From assembly GCA_029783825.1 (NCBI GenBank), contig JAREIK010000343.1, forward strand, positions 2,890,501-2,954,500: 64,000 bases of DNA. Direction: 5' to 3'. The translations under genes and the position numbers were made by a program. The DNA comes from Sapria himalayana. Lineage: Eukaryota; Streptophyta; Magnoliopsida; Malpighiales; Rafflesiaceae. Shown one piece after another: positions 48,071 to 60,337 of this stretch (the stretch's first letter is position 1; each line of letters starts with the position of its first letter). Under the pieces are notes generated by a model. That model made no database searches. It was not told the origin of the DNA and saw only the letters and a list, made by a program, of their open reading frames with translations.

Positions 48071-48559
48071 TAGACCATGCATTGAATGCATTATATATAT
48101 TTGAGAGAAATATATATAAGATAAGAATTTAGGTATAGTGAACGATGAGAGAGTAGAGGCTCAACAAGAGTGTTGGGGAAGACACCACATTTCCCATGAT
48201 TTGTGAATATTGATATGTACCTATTATCAAATATTTTTAAGTTGGTGAATCTATTATAGTTATAGAATAATTATAACTATAATAGTTGGGAGCCTAACCC
48301 TAACACCAAAATAAGTTTCTAAATTATTTATCAAAAAGGAAGAAATATGGACGTGATAATTTACTAAATTTTGGTGAGATGATAAGAAATCGAGGTCCGG
48401 GGACGATCTATTTTGGTCCTTGGACAGTGGTTCAGCTTCAGATTGCTGACCGGGGAAAGGCCAGTAAGCCAACCCCACCGGCCACCCCCACGACCGGGCG
48501 GAGAGGGAGAAGGGTCTGTTTTGGGCAAAACCCTTTTCCCGAGGGCCATCCGCGTGGCC

Positions 48560-48780
48560 ATATTCTATTGGTTTCACGATACCAGAAATAGCACCGAATT
48601 TGTTATCTTGTACGCCCTGGCTCCCGAATTACTGCCGCCTATTTATATGTCTTTTCGCTTATCCCTCGCACGACCAAAACCTTTCCCGTCATTTTCTCAT
48701 CTCTCCTTCTCCTCCCTCTCCTCCCTCTCCTTGCTCCACAGAATCAGCACCTGACAGTTACCGCATCTGACTGCTACTAA
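48560..48780 (+). promoter_or_regulatory. SWEET core promoter and 5' UTR
   Basis: A TATA box, TATTTATAT, lies at 48,640-48,648, 133 bp before the start codon. An ATTGG (inverted CCAAT) is at 48,567-48,571. Between TATA and ATG is a pyrimidine-rich CTCCTCCCTCTCCTCCCTCT stretch typical of plant leaders. Transcription start is inferred near 48,670-48,680. Confidence 0.6.
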
Positions 48781-48934
48781 ATGTTAACTGCTGAAGTTGC
48801 TCGTAACATTGTCGGCATTGTTGGTATGCTTTCGATATATTTCAGTTTGCTTCTCCACGTAATATACTTGAACTGCAAGACAAAGTTAATCGTCAAACAT
48901 TTTCTTTGATTTCTACAAGATAAGATGATGCAGA

Positions 48935-48970
<36 letters not shown>

Positions 48971-50977
48971 TATATCTGTCCAGTTATCTGATGATTGTTC
49001 ATCTGGTTCGACTAAATGTTTGCGACATTAATAGATCTTGTAGATCTAGAGTGATATTTGTTTTTCCATCTTTTTTAGTTCGTGAATTTTATTTTCATTT
49101 AGAATCTGCTCTTTGTCGGCTGTTAGATGAATTTATGCTCTTGATTGTTGCAGGTAATGCGATCTCTCTCGGACTTTTTTTGTCTCCGGTGTAAGTTTAA
49201 ATAGATCTCTTCTCTCTACCCTCGGCCATCGCGTACTATTATCTCATTGTTGGATGACACATCGGCCTTCTTTCCCTAAAAATTACAGAAAAAATTCGCC
49301 GCGATTCGCGATGCATGAGTAATACTAATACAGTGACACGGAGAGATATGCTCTTTACATTCACAAAATGGCTCAAACCGTGCGAGTTTTATAGCACGTG
49401 TTTTACAGGATTCTCGCTGTGTGCGCCTTTCGTCTCTGCGCCGAAACAACAATTGTGAAAAAAACTTAAGAACAGATGAATCTGGAATGCTTTTATGATC
49501 CGCATCCCTCATTATCATGATGTGAATTCCACGGATTTTGCGATGGCGATGATGCAATTCTGCTCCTCACGGACCGTGCCTGCAACTGTGACCCGTTGGC
49601 ATGCCCGTGATTTATTTTGGTTCTAGACGGAAAAGTCGCCTCCTATTAATGACTTTTCAAAATAAGGACATTCCCTCGTGTTTTTGCTTGTTCTCTCTGC
49701 TTCATTCCCTCCCTCACGTGCCATATTTCCCCACCAGAGGCCACCATTCGAGGTGAAGTCTTGGAAATTAGGCGTGGTAAAATGAAAACTAAGGAGATAA
49801 CATGTTAAAACGAAGAACAGAGACTGCGCTAGAGTGAGTTATCGGGATGAGTTGCCGTCGGCCTTAATTTCTAATATTGAATAAAAATCAATAATGCAAA
49901 AATAATGTTACCAACACGACACATGGAGAATGTACGGAGTACTAATTTGTCCTTTATTTCATGCCAATCAAAACATAATAATTTTTTTTATTTTTATTTT
50001 TATATTTATTTTTTTTTATTTTTTAAATTTTTATTTTTTTTTAAAATTTTGTTGAATTATTATATGCAAAATAGTTTTTTCGTTATAATAATGCAAAAAA
50101 AAATTTATATTTGTTTTTTTTTTATTTTTATTTTTTTAAAAATTGTTTGAATTAGCAGATGCAAAATTATTTTTTCCATATAATAATGCAAAAAAAAAGT
50201 TTATATGCAAAATAAAAAAAAACTTTATTTTAACATTTTGACACAGAAAAAGCGATCTCTCTTTTCTTCAAACTTTTATCTCTCCAGTCATTTTTTAATA
50301 TTTATCGACCTTTCAGCTAAAATTAAAGGAAGTTCTTACAATAATGATCATCTGCAACTTTTTTTTTTTTTTATTTAAATGTTTCAGGCCGACGTTTTAT
50401 CGCATATGGAAGAAGAAAGACGTTGAGGAATTCCAGCCCTACCCTTATTTGGCCACTGTCATGAACTGCTCGTTATGGGTATTCTACGGTCTTCCTATGG
50501 TCAAACCAGACAGCCTCCTCGTCGCCACCATCAACGGCACTGGGCTTGTGATAGAACTGTTCTACTTAGCTGTTTTCTATTTCTTCGACCATCGTGCTCA
50601 GACGAGGGTTCGCAGACCAATCTTCCAATTTTGATGATTTATACGACCCGCACGCGCGCGCACACGCGTGTGCGAGCGCGTGCGCGTGATTTAAATGTGG
50701 CATATAGAGGTTGTAATTATATGCTGAAGCAATTTGTGATGATATATGATGCAGAAGAATGTGGCCTGGGGGGTTTCGATCGAAGGACTTGCCATGTCGA
50801 GCATTGTGGTGCTCACTTTATTGGCGATGGACAGTCACGTGAAGAGAACATATTTTGTGGGCATCCTGGGTGATATTTTTAATATCATCATGTATGGGTC
50901 TCCACTAGCCATCATGGTAAGTCCGTCGCCGTCGTCCATGCATTCCTTTTATTCTTGACCTCTGGTTTTGTTTGTTC

Positions 50978-51009
<32 letters not shown>

Positions 51010-51876
51010 CTGCGTGCGTGCGTGCGTGTGCGCGTGCCTGCGTGCGTGTGCGCGTGCGTGTCTGTGTTGGTATCATAAATTATGAATAATAATAATAAAA
51101 TTTAAAATTATTCTATCTTCGATGGTAACAGAGGAAAGTGATAGAGACGAAGAGCGTGGAGTTCATGCCACGTTATCTGTCATTGGCTAATTTCGCTAAC
51201 GGGTGCATTTGGACTGCTTATGCTCTCATCAAATTTGACTTGTTCATTTTGGTATGTGGCCCTTGACCTTGTTTGTGATTACTATATTCACACACACACA
51301 CGCTCACACACGCGCGCGCGCGCGCGCACGCGCATTATCACCAATTGCTAGGGTTGAAGGGTAGAATTTGGGAGAGTTGTGACTCGTGCGCCAGGTCAAG
51401 AATATTTAAACAATATAAAATTAAAAATTTATTAATTTTTATATATTTATCTGAATTTAATAATTTATGTAATATAAAATTAGTATTAGAAATAATGATA
51501 ATTATTTTTAAAATAATTATTTTAGCATTTATGTCTCTGAACCAAGTTGGGTCGTGCTTGGTGTTTTGACCGGGCTACATGGCATGGTTCTCACCTACCC
51601 GAACCCAAACTAAATTTATTTTGGGTCAAACTTATTCAACCCGAACCTAACCCAACACCTAAGAAACCATCAACTCGAATCTGATTTTTTATGTGGTGGC
51701 ATATTTGTAATTATGTTTTTTTGATCTTGCAGATTAGCAACGTTGTTGGAGCGGTTTTTGGTGCGGTTCAATTGATTTTTTATGCTTGGTTTTGTGGAAT
51801 GACTCCCAAACCGAAGGAACCCGAACCAGAAGAAGTAGATGTAGACGATAAGCAATCTCAAATACAAATGGTTTAG
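48781..51876 (+). CDS. SWEET: SWEET sugar transporter (six exons, 241 aa)
   Basis: SWEETs are bidirectional sugar uniporters with seven membrane helices in two MtN3 triple-helix repeats. Exons: 48781-48823, 49154-49190, 50388-50607, 50755-50916, 51132-51251 and 51733-51876, all GT-AG with matching phases. The 162- and 120-nt exons are typical family sizes. Conserved prolines fall at 26 (LFLSPVPTF), 46 (PYPYLATV), 150 (MYGSPL) and 167 ([12 protein letters not shown]). Likely substrate-pocket residues are N76 (INGTG), W181 and N197. Residue 196 is Ser where the family usually has Pro (IPN). The tail is short and acidic ([11 protein letters not shown]). [20 protein letters not shown] and [12 protein letters not shown] suggest clade II (SWEET4/5-like), but the clade is an inference. 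The frame is open and looks functional. An AATAAA lies at 51,938. Confidence 0.95.
49980..50230. repeat. T-rich repeat in SWEET intron 2
   Basis: Alternating T runs with A, and two or three copies of a GAATTA-ATGCAAAAT-TTTTTTC-TATAATAATGCAAAAA module. Confidence 0.75.
50648..50690. repeat. Alternating CG/CA/TG tract in SWEET intron 3
   Basis: CGCACGCGCGCGCACACGCG and following bases alternate purine and pyrimidine, a Z-DNA-prone pattern. Confidence 0.85.
50978..51068. repeat. (CGTG)n array in SWEET intron 4
   Basis: About 80 bp of CGTG/TGCG repeats with a few CCTG variants. Confidence 0.9.
51289..51333. repeat. (CA)n-(CG)n tract in SWEET intron 5
   Basis: CACACACACACGCTCACACA is followed by about nine CG dinucleotides. 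Confidence 0.9.
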
Positions 51877-53243
51877 AAATAAATAAAAAATAGATGTACA
51901 TGGCAACTTATGAATATCTAGGATTCCATTTGTTTTGAATAAAATAAATGTCAATTTTATTAAAATTAAAACATTAAATGAAAGCACTAATATATTGTGG
52001 GTGCTCAAATATTTATTATATGATTCATTAATAAATTAATATGTAATAACGAAAAAATATATTTTCTTGCGTAATATATTAATGATTAAACAACATATAG
52101 TTAGTCACAACTAACTTTTCCTCTTCCTATAAATCTTGTTAATTTAAGCAATTATGGTTCTAATTATTTTTTTTTAATTTACTTTTGAAAAATTTTATCA
52201 AATCATAGTGGAATTAATTTTTGGGTGCAATAATGCTCACATGTACACAAATTATATTTAAATTTTCATATATTCTATAAATGTGATTTTCTAAATTCTA
52301 ACAAAAAAATTAATTTTTTTTAATTCAAAAAATCCATCTTTTCTAAATTATCTAGATGTCCCAATAAATCAAAATCTAGTCTAATTATAATTTTAATGTT
52401 TAATTAAATATATATAATAAATTATACTTTGAATTTTATGAAATATCGGAAAAAATCTAATGCAAATTTTGTATGCGAGCAATACAATAAAGGGCACCTC
52501 TAATATTCCTATGTATCTCAAAACAAGCATATAAGGTAACTAGATTGACTATCAAGTAAGGGAGTCTGAACCTAGTCTATGAAAGCTAGCCTAGGCATGG
52601 ACATGGCGGGCCAGTGTGTCCAACCCACGTGCTACAAAACATGAGGCATGGTCAAACCTAGCATGTCGGCCTATGTGGCTTGGTTATAATCCAGGTGATC
52701 AAACCTAGCTAGCCTCGACATGACTGGTTGACCTAGACTGGCCTAGACCAAACCCATATTAGGTTGGGTTTGATGTTTGAGCCATGCCAAGTGCCTGAGT
52801 CTTGATATGTTTTGGCATGACCCAACATGATGGCTTGCTTGCATGGGCCACAAAAAGTTGTGGTATGCCGACATAGAATGACTCATTTATACTTGTAATT
52901 TTTATTTCCATGGATAATGGGTTAATCTATATACTTGTGGCATGTCGTGCATCCCTCAGAACCACTGACATGTGGTGTTAGCCTCCAGATGAGCATTCTT
53001 GATGCCTAACATTTCTAATGCACTGATATTGCTCATCATAATTATTCCATAGCCATTATTCAGAGTGACATGAAAAGTGGCTGCCGAATTAGCCGCCCAA
53101 TCACTCTTGATGTCACGAGTGAGGATTAATATTATGATTGAGAAATTGTGTTGCAACTTGTTAAATATGGTCATGACTGAGAAATATGTCGCATCTTGTG
53201 AAATGTGGCTGAAGCAGTCGCAATTAAGTAAATAATTAATGAC
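51877..53243. other. SWEET 3' flank, then GC-rich hAT-like subterminal DNA
   Basis: 51,877-52,550 is AT-rich with nothing recognised beyond polyadenylation-like AATAAA. 52,560-53,000 holds CTAGCCTAGGCATGG, GGCCTATGTGGCTTGG and GCATGACCCAACATG, the same kind of sequence found in hAT ends at 46.9-47.5 kb. Confidence 0.5.
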
Positions 53244-55760
53244 TAGAGGTATCAAATGAGTTTTGCTATATTGGACATGACATAAAATGAGTGCCTGGGC
53301 AATTCCATGCAAGCATGAGAACACGGTACGTCTGCCTGGCATGGCCAGTTGGTCTGTCTTTGTCAATTGTGGATGTTAGGTCAGATCGAATAATGTCTGG
53401 CCCAATAGGATGTGTCATAACACTAATATTGGCCAGACAAGCCACCTCATGTCCTCACACATGGGCCACGACCCATATGGTGGGGGTCCATGGGCCATGG
53501 CCCACTAGTCACTAGCTAGTGCAATGGCACTATTGTTGTGCAACACCACATGGCACAGCTGCACCCATAGTGAGTGGGTTGTGGGTTGTCTAGTGGGTTG
53601 GTTGTGGGTTGTCTAGTGGGTTGTGGGTTCTGGTCCATGGGCACCAGCATAGCAGAATGTAGTCTTGACCTCGATGCCGCTTCTATGCCATTTTTTATTT
53701 CTAAGTTTAAATATTCAAAGTAAATTTTTGATTTTTAAAAATTAAAAATATTAAAATTAAACTATACTACTATGTAAATTAAAATGAAAAAAAAAATACA
53801 AAACTCAATAAAAAAAATACATATGTTTCACTTTTATGCGTAGTGGGATCATATGACAAATAATAATAAATTGACTTTTTTTAAAAAAATAAACTACTTT
53901 GCTATATTAGCAAAAGCAACAAGCATTGCATGTAAGTCATCTAATATCCATGATCAATTTGTGTATGTAGTATAATCTAGATTATCATATCTGATTTTAA
54001 AGTTATCAATATTGGTAACTCGGTCTACTTAATATCGCATGAGTTATTATCTACCAATAACTCTTTCACTCTATCCTAAATTTATCATTATTATATCTTC
54101 TCAATCATAAAACCATGAAAAAGCTTTTATAATATCTAGTCACATTCTAGATCACCTATCTGAAATAATATGTATAGTTATAAAAATAGGCTCTAATACT
54201 ATGCTAGAAACCAAAGAGATTAAAAAATTATGTATCATCTTATCTAATATGAGATAGAAAAATGTATATGATTTCTATTAACTCAATAAATGTATATTCT
54301 TTTTATCATCATGTGATAGGATTAAACAGTAATCAATATCTAAGTACTATGATAGTTTACTCCTATTCAATAGACTACCCCATTATTTTTCCATAGTTAA
54401 CTAAATAACATAGTCATTACTTATCATATTCAAATATGGTATCTATGTTCTTTCTCAAAAGCTCGCTAATATTATAATATCTAGTATCATGATAAATATA
54501 TTAACTAATTTTTAATGAATCTTACATTCTGGTTTTTATGTTTGATTCATGTAAGCTAATATGTATTTTAATATATTTTATACTCCTAAAAACCCTAATC
54601 ATAAGATTTATACAAGCAACCGAGTAATAAAGAGATGAAATAGAGGACTAGCATTTTAAATACTTAGTTTTCATCTTTAGTAATTTATGTAGTGAGTATA
54701 ATGCACGCTGTGAGAGTGTATATAAATGACTAAATATTCATCATATCATAAAAAATCTTTAATAATTTCAATAAAAAAGTTATTGTCTCTCAATCTGAAT
54801 CATCAATAATAAGTTTGTTACTTTTACTATTGACATAGTCAAATGTAATGTATTGGTAGCCAACATATAACTCTAACATCATATTGGTTTAATTATAATG
54901 GTATATTATATCTATTTAAAAAAATTAGGCTTGCTAACAAATATAGAGTATGAACCTCTTGTTATCCACTAGGTATCATAAGGTATTTTAGTAAATTTCT
55001 TATATTTTCTTATGAGGAAAACAACTTTCATTCCTAATTGAATTAGTAGATTAATTATGTCGTGCATACACTAAACGTTACATTTTTCAGTTAAGGACTC
55101 ATCTCAAATGGTTCTGAAAAACTTGTTAATAGTGATACTATTATTTGAAGCACTATCAAATGTAATATTAATTTTTTTTTGAATATCATATTTCCTAAAA
55201 AATTCTTATCAGACACTCATATATGGTAAGACCATCTTGATAAAGAATGATATTTGGAAATCCTAATTTTTTTTATTTAATTTTTACTTAGAATCAATAT
55301 AATAAGCTGTAGGATATGTAAATATAGTATCATTATGATTAATTCAAATATCATAAAGACCATTCTATTATATTTCCTAGTTTTTTAATTACTAATTATT
55401 TTTTCTAATTTATAATATTTTATTATGTCATTTTTACTAGTGGACCTAAAAATTTTATGATAATAAGGCTAGAAGTAGATTTGTATAATATTAACTACTC
55501 TATGATCATTTAACTAATTAGAAAACTCATGATACTAATCAAATTTACTATATATTCTCTTTCAAAGTCATTGCACTAAATAAAGGTGGTTAATGAACTT
55601 AAAGTTGATCTAACTTTAAAGATCTCATCACCAAGTTGAGTTTTCCTAGGATCTAATGTATCATATTCTTAGTATAATGATCGACATGTCTATTAAAATA
55701 ACCAGTGCCATTAGTACTCATACATGTATCCATTTTTTATACACATGTTGAATCTTCTTT
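53244..55760 (-). mobile_element. Decayed hAT copy, minus strand, one end visible
   Basis: The end TAGAGGTATCAAATGAG at 53,244 is followed by GC-rich subterminal DNA. The minus-strand transposase relic is readable only in scraps near 55,750-55,200: TNGTGYFNRHVDHYT (zinc-finger tail), RSTSKNDIIKYYKLEK and TAYYIDSK-KLNKKN. These align with the 8,682-12,144 transposase (RSTSMNDILKLYKL, HYVDSNWTMNKKN). Its other end was not found. Confidence 0.68.
53573..53632. repeat. GTGGGTTGTCTA minisatellite
   Basis: Copies of GTGGGTTGTGGGTTGTCTA repeat about three times with small changes, in the subterminal part of the hAT copy. Confidence 0.85.
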
Positions 55761-57519
55761 AATACCCCTAATATTTTTATTTTTAATTATATTATACTAT
55801 GTCCAAACTATTAAAGTTCACATATTTTTAGGTATTTTAGACAAATAAGTAGAGATTATGAAAAAGAAATCGAGTTTTAGTCTCACATCTCTTGGTCATT
55901 TTGTCATTATTATATATATCTTGGTATAATTCTATTTTATTAAATTTACTATTTATCATTTTTTAATGTTTAATAATGGACTAGAAATAAGAGGAGAGAA
56001 ATATTTTTAAATTTGTTACTAATTTTTTTAATTTATTTATTAATATAATAATTACTAAATACAAAATAAATCTAAAACAATCATTATGTGTACTTTTAAC
56101 TTTATGTATGTAGTAGAAACTTTAGATGTTCAATCTCATTTTTCTCATGCTTATAATTTCTACTCATCACCAAACTAATACTGGCACTCCACAATATTAA
56201 ATTTACAAATTATTAAAAAAATGGGCACTAAAGAACATGTAATACTTTTTGGAGTGAGGAGAGGGAAAGAGATGAGAAGAGTTTATAGATTAACTATGAC
56301 AAACAAAAATAATCGATATGCTATTAATAGAAAAAAAAATTGATTAAAAAAGTATATTCTATTTTTATTTAAAGAGTTAACAAAGAATAAATATCAAACT
56401 CTAAGTATTGAATAATTGAAAAGAAGTAAGCTAGATTATCAGAATTGGATAGATTGACCACTATATAAGCAATATGAATATATTTTTCAGCTAGTTTCGA
56501 TCCCAACAAGATAAGTGAATGAGTATGAAAGAAGTTTCTATTTTACAATAGCATTAAATAGAAAATTTCAACCCTATATATCAAGAGGAAGAAGCTAATG
56601 TTTTTTTAAGCAAAGGGTATGTATTCCAGACCCAACAATAATTTCCCCATATACTACCATACATACATGAGAAATCATGAAAGCTTATGTATGGGAGCCC
56701 TAGAAATATACATCAGAACATGGTATCATGAACTTAGTCTAAATGCTGGTATGACTAGAGCCAATTTCTAAAGAATTTTAGGAATAACTAAATAGGGTAT
56801 CAAATGAAAGATTGTCAATTTCCATTTACATTCATTCAAATGGAGTAGAAAAGTCATTACTTAAAGAGAATATATTTATAATTGCTCGTTGAGATGAAAT
56901 AAAAGAAATGATCTTAAAGAGAATCAGATAAAATAAATTAAAATAAGGCTAGAACACACAAATATTACAATAAAGAAAAATGAGAATGAACTTGGACAAC
57001 CAGTAATCTCAATAAAAGAGAAAGCAAGAATAGACTACCAAACAATATAGAGGCGAATCCAATGAAGTTCCTACCCATTACACTGAGAAGTACTAGAGTT
57101 AGAGGGGAAACAAGCTGAAATAAAAGCAAAATGAGGAGATGTCATAAAAGGGAGAGTTGAGATTGAAGAAGTCATGGCTTTCCTTAAAGTTGTAATGCAA
57201 CCCTAGTGATGTAGCACAAGATGTCATGATATCTTCCAAAGACACAACATAAAATTTCATGATATTTTCCAAAGTCATGGCAACCATAAAATCTATTGCC
57301 CAACTCTCACTCTCAATTGAGATAAATAAAGAAATGGAGAAGGATGAGGAGATACAGATTATCCGATGCAATGATTAGATTAATATGAGAAAAAGACTAT
57401 ATAAATGGTAAACATTTCTTTCCTAATCTTTCTATTCCATATTATATTAGGAAGAAATAAATGGACGAGTTACTTAAAAAATTTCTCAAAGTGTTTTGCA
57501 AGTTGGAAATGAATATTCT

Positions 57520-58050
57520 ATTTGTCAAAGCATTATCACATATATCAAACTATGTAAAGTTTATGAAATAAATAATGAGTAGCAAGAGATAATTAGAGAT
57601 CCATGGAATAATGAAAATGACTAAGAAGATAGCATTATTATCCAACATAAAATTCTAAGAAAGCTAAAAGATCTAGGAAGATTTATGATTTAATGCATTA
57701 TTGGGGATTATATTTTTGAATGACAACTATGTGACTTGGTATCAAGAATAAATTTGATGTTATTATTCATAGTGCAGAGGTTAAACCTCGGTGAGATAAC
57801 TTTAACCACCATGTCACTACAAATGGCCAATGACTCAATCAAATTTCCAATTGGTGTTATTTAAGAAATTTTGGTGAATGTTAGTAAATTTTTTTTTCTA
57901 GTGAATTTTTTTGTGCTTGATATGGAGGAATATGCTCATTTGATTTTGGAAAGATTGTTTTAGCCACTAGGCATGCATTGATTGATGTCGAGATGATAAA
58001 ATTTGCACTTCATTTGGGCAAAGATTAAGTAAAATTTAACTTCTACAAGG
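57520..58050 (+). pseudogene. Athila-like gag end and aspartic protease relic (copy B)
   Basis: The + strand reads YVKFMK then IMSSKR, KKIALLSNIKF and KLKDLGRFMI, followed by the protease: QLCDLVSRINLMLLF (family ALCDLGASVNLMPL, so the D of the D-[TS/L]-G-A site is present but the following GA is lost), RLNLGEITLTTMSLQMANDS, IKFPIGVI, EILVNV and FFVLDMEEYAHLILERLF. Stops and one-base shifts break it. Confidence 0.78.
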
Positions 58051-58869
58051 CCTATCGAATCTAGATTATGATGAGAAAGATTATTAAAAAATAAATAGTC
58101 TTTTATGCACCATAATGAGACAAAAGGTAGATCTCAATTTGAAAATTTTGGTGGAAGACTATTAACCTAATGAAGATGGGGAAGACAACAAAGTATATGA
58201 ATTATGGCTTGAAAGAAATAGTGAAAATAATTATGAAGAGAAAGTTTACTATAAAATCATGATATTTTTTGAAGATGTAACTTCTAGATGATCAAAGTCA
58301 TAAACTTCAAAAATATGGAGGAAGAGATAAATGAAGAAATTATCAAATTCAACATAATGCTCTAACTACTCATTAACATGCGAGAAAAGAAAGACTATGT
58401 ATAAATAACATATCTAAAATATGTTATGGTGGATAAAAAGGAGGTAGCTAGGTGCTATAAAGAAAGTCATGATTTGCATGGACATCACCACTTCCATGGA
58501 CATCATGACTTTACCTGCTAAAATAATAATGAAAATTATTGCATGAGACAAAATTATGACTAATATGATCGAGATATAAATTCCACAAGCAATGATTATA
58601 CAAAAAGTCACTAAATTTTCTATAAAAAAAAGCCTTTGGCAATGATGTTGTGACATTTTCCAAATTTGGGGCATCTATGATAGAATATTCCAAAGAATAT
58701 ATGTTCATAAAATACATGATGCTAAAAGAGAAATCAGGAAAACAAGCAGATAAAAAAGATTATATAGAAAAGCTAGTCTAGATAGTTGAATTCACTAATA
58801 AAATTAGAGATCTAATGAATGTCTAGCTATAAACATTAAATGTTGTGCTACTTGGGAGGCATCCCAAGA

Positions 58870-60337
58870 ATTTTTTCTATGCATCTTGGTAAATAAACAC
58901 ATTATATCACAATTCATATACTTAATAATAAATCACATAATTCTAGACCCTATTTCTAAAATAAAAGTCAACCATGACGCTCAAGCCTAATCATATTCAT
59001 ACTATATATATATATATATTGGTATGGATGTTTAAAAGAAGATTTATTGCTACAGAATGAGCAATACCTTTTGTATGGGAGTTTGTTTGATACTCTATGT
59101 ACCAAATATTTTGGGTCATTTTTTTGTTTTGAGAGAATTTACTAAATTCTTATTTCGTTGTGTGTGCATATATTCTAGTATTTATTGAAGAGATTTTACT
59201 AAATTCTAATTTTGAGAGAATTTAATGAATATTAGTAAAATTGTAATGATTTTTGATAGAATTTGTAGACTTAGTAGAGTAAAAAATTGTATGAGAGATA
59301 AGTACACTTTCTATAATATTTTTTGAGTTGTTGTAATATCTATTATTTTTCATAACTCTATTGAAAAGTATCATGATATTTTTTGTATCTCATGACTCTA
59401 CCATTGATTTTTTTAGTTATGGTCATGTTATCTCTAAGATATTTAATGTCCATGGCATTATTTTCTCATCATGATAATCAAGTAACCCACTAGTCAAATA
59501 GTCATTGTAATTTTTTTATTCATGACTTATTCAATATAAAGCCAATACTCCTAGTATTTTTAGTCACGTTATTATTTTTAATTGCAACTTTTTATTCAAA
59601 AGAGAACTTAATCTATTCCTAGCATTTCCATGCCAATACTTTGTGCTCCATAAAAAAAATACATAATTTGTAGCTAATTCTAGTACCATGACTTTTGTTA
59701 TAGAGAGTAACAATCTTAGATTTGATAATCCTAGTGTTATGACACTTTGTTTAGAAAGGAAATACCAAGTCATGGCTAATTATAATATCATGACTTTATG
59801 TTACAATGAATAAATATATCATTTGTGATCACCCCCAGCACCATGACATCAATTTGCCAGAGAAGATTCAAAAGATGATGAAGTAAAAACATGAAATTTA
59901 TGCCATGACCACCATCTCAAAATATTATATGGATCTCCAAAGTGTAAAGTGACACTTGAAAAAAAAGGAGGGAGTGAGAGAATTTTGGGGAACACAAAAC
60001 CATAATGCCAAGAAATCTAGGCGACCCAATTTCGATTCTCATTTAGGGCAAATATAAGATTAACACAATAAATCTTTAATTAGAATTAGAAATATATACT
60101 TAGATTTTTACATTAATATTCATTAGGAATCCTCGAATTCATGAGATATCTCTCAACAAATCTATCATGATTTCCCCCCTAATATTCAACTAAATTGATA
60201 TCTATGACCGGTGAATACCCAATGTTATGATAAATTAATAAAATTGAGTTCATTTTTATGTTTGTGTTTGGATATTGATTGATATAAATGCAAATTAGAA
60301 TCAAAATTTAGGTTTTTTATGAATATATAAGTATATG
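58870..60337 (+). mobile_element. 3' LTR-like region of copy B
   Basis: It begins after the GGGAGGCATCCC motif and shows inverted homology to 45,690-46,520, including the loose CATGAC-containing repeats (59,300-59,880) and the GTTTGTGTTTGGATATTGAT block at 60,259-60,278. Exact TG/CA ends were not fixed. Confidence 0.55.

Larger units (their letters stand above)
56600..60337 (+). mobile_element. Athila-like Ty3/gypsy retroelement, copy B (internally deleted)
   Basis: It carries the gag-protease junction and protease at 57,520-58,050, then about 800 bp without reverse transcriptase, then TTGGGAGGCATCCCAAG (58,853-58,869), a signature found near the 3' end of the internal part of plant Athila-type elements. 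The LTR-like block follows to about 60,337, where a hAT end begins. It is inverted relative to copy A. The 5' LTR was not identified. Confidence 0.7.

Noticed and set aside
48260..48754. Frames around the SWEET promoter
   Set aside because: Pro/Arg-rich readings of GC-richer promoter and leader DNA; no homology, and the TATA box lies inside.
57099..58717. Minus-strand frames at 57.1-58.7 kb
   Set aside because: Antisense to the plus-strand Athila-like copy B.
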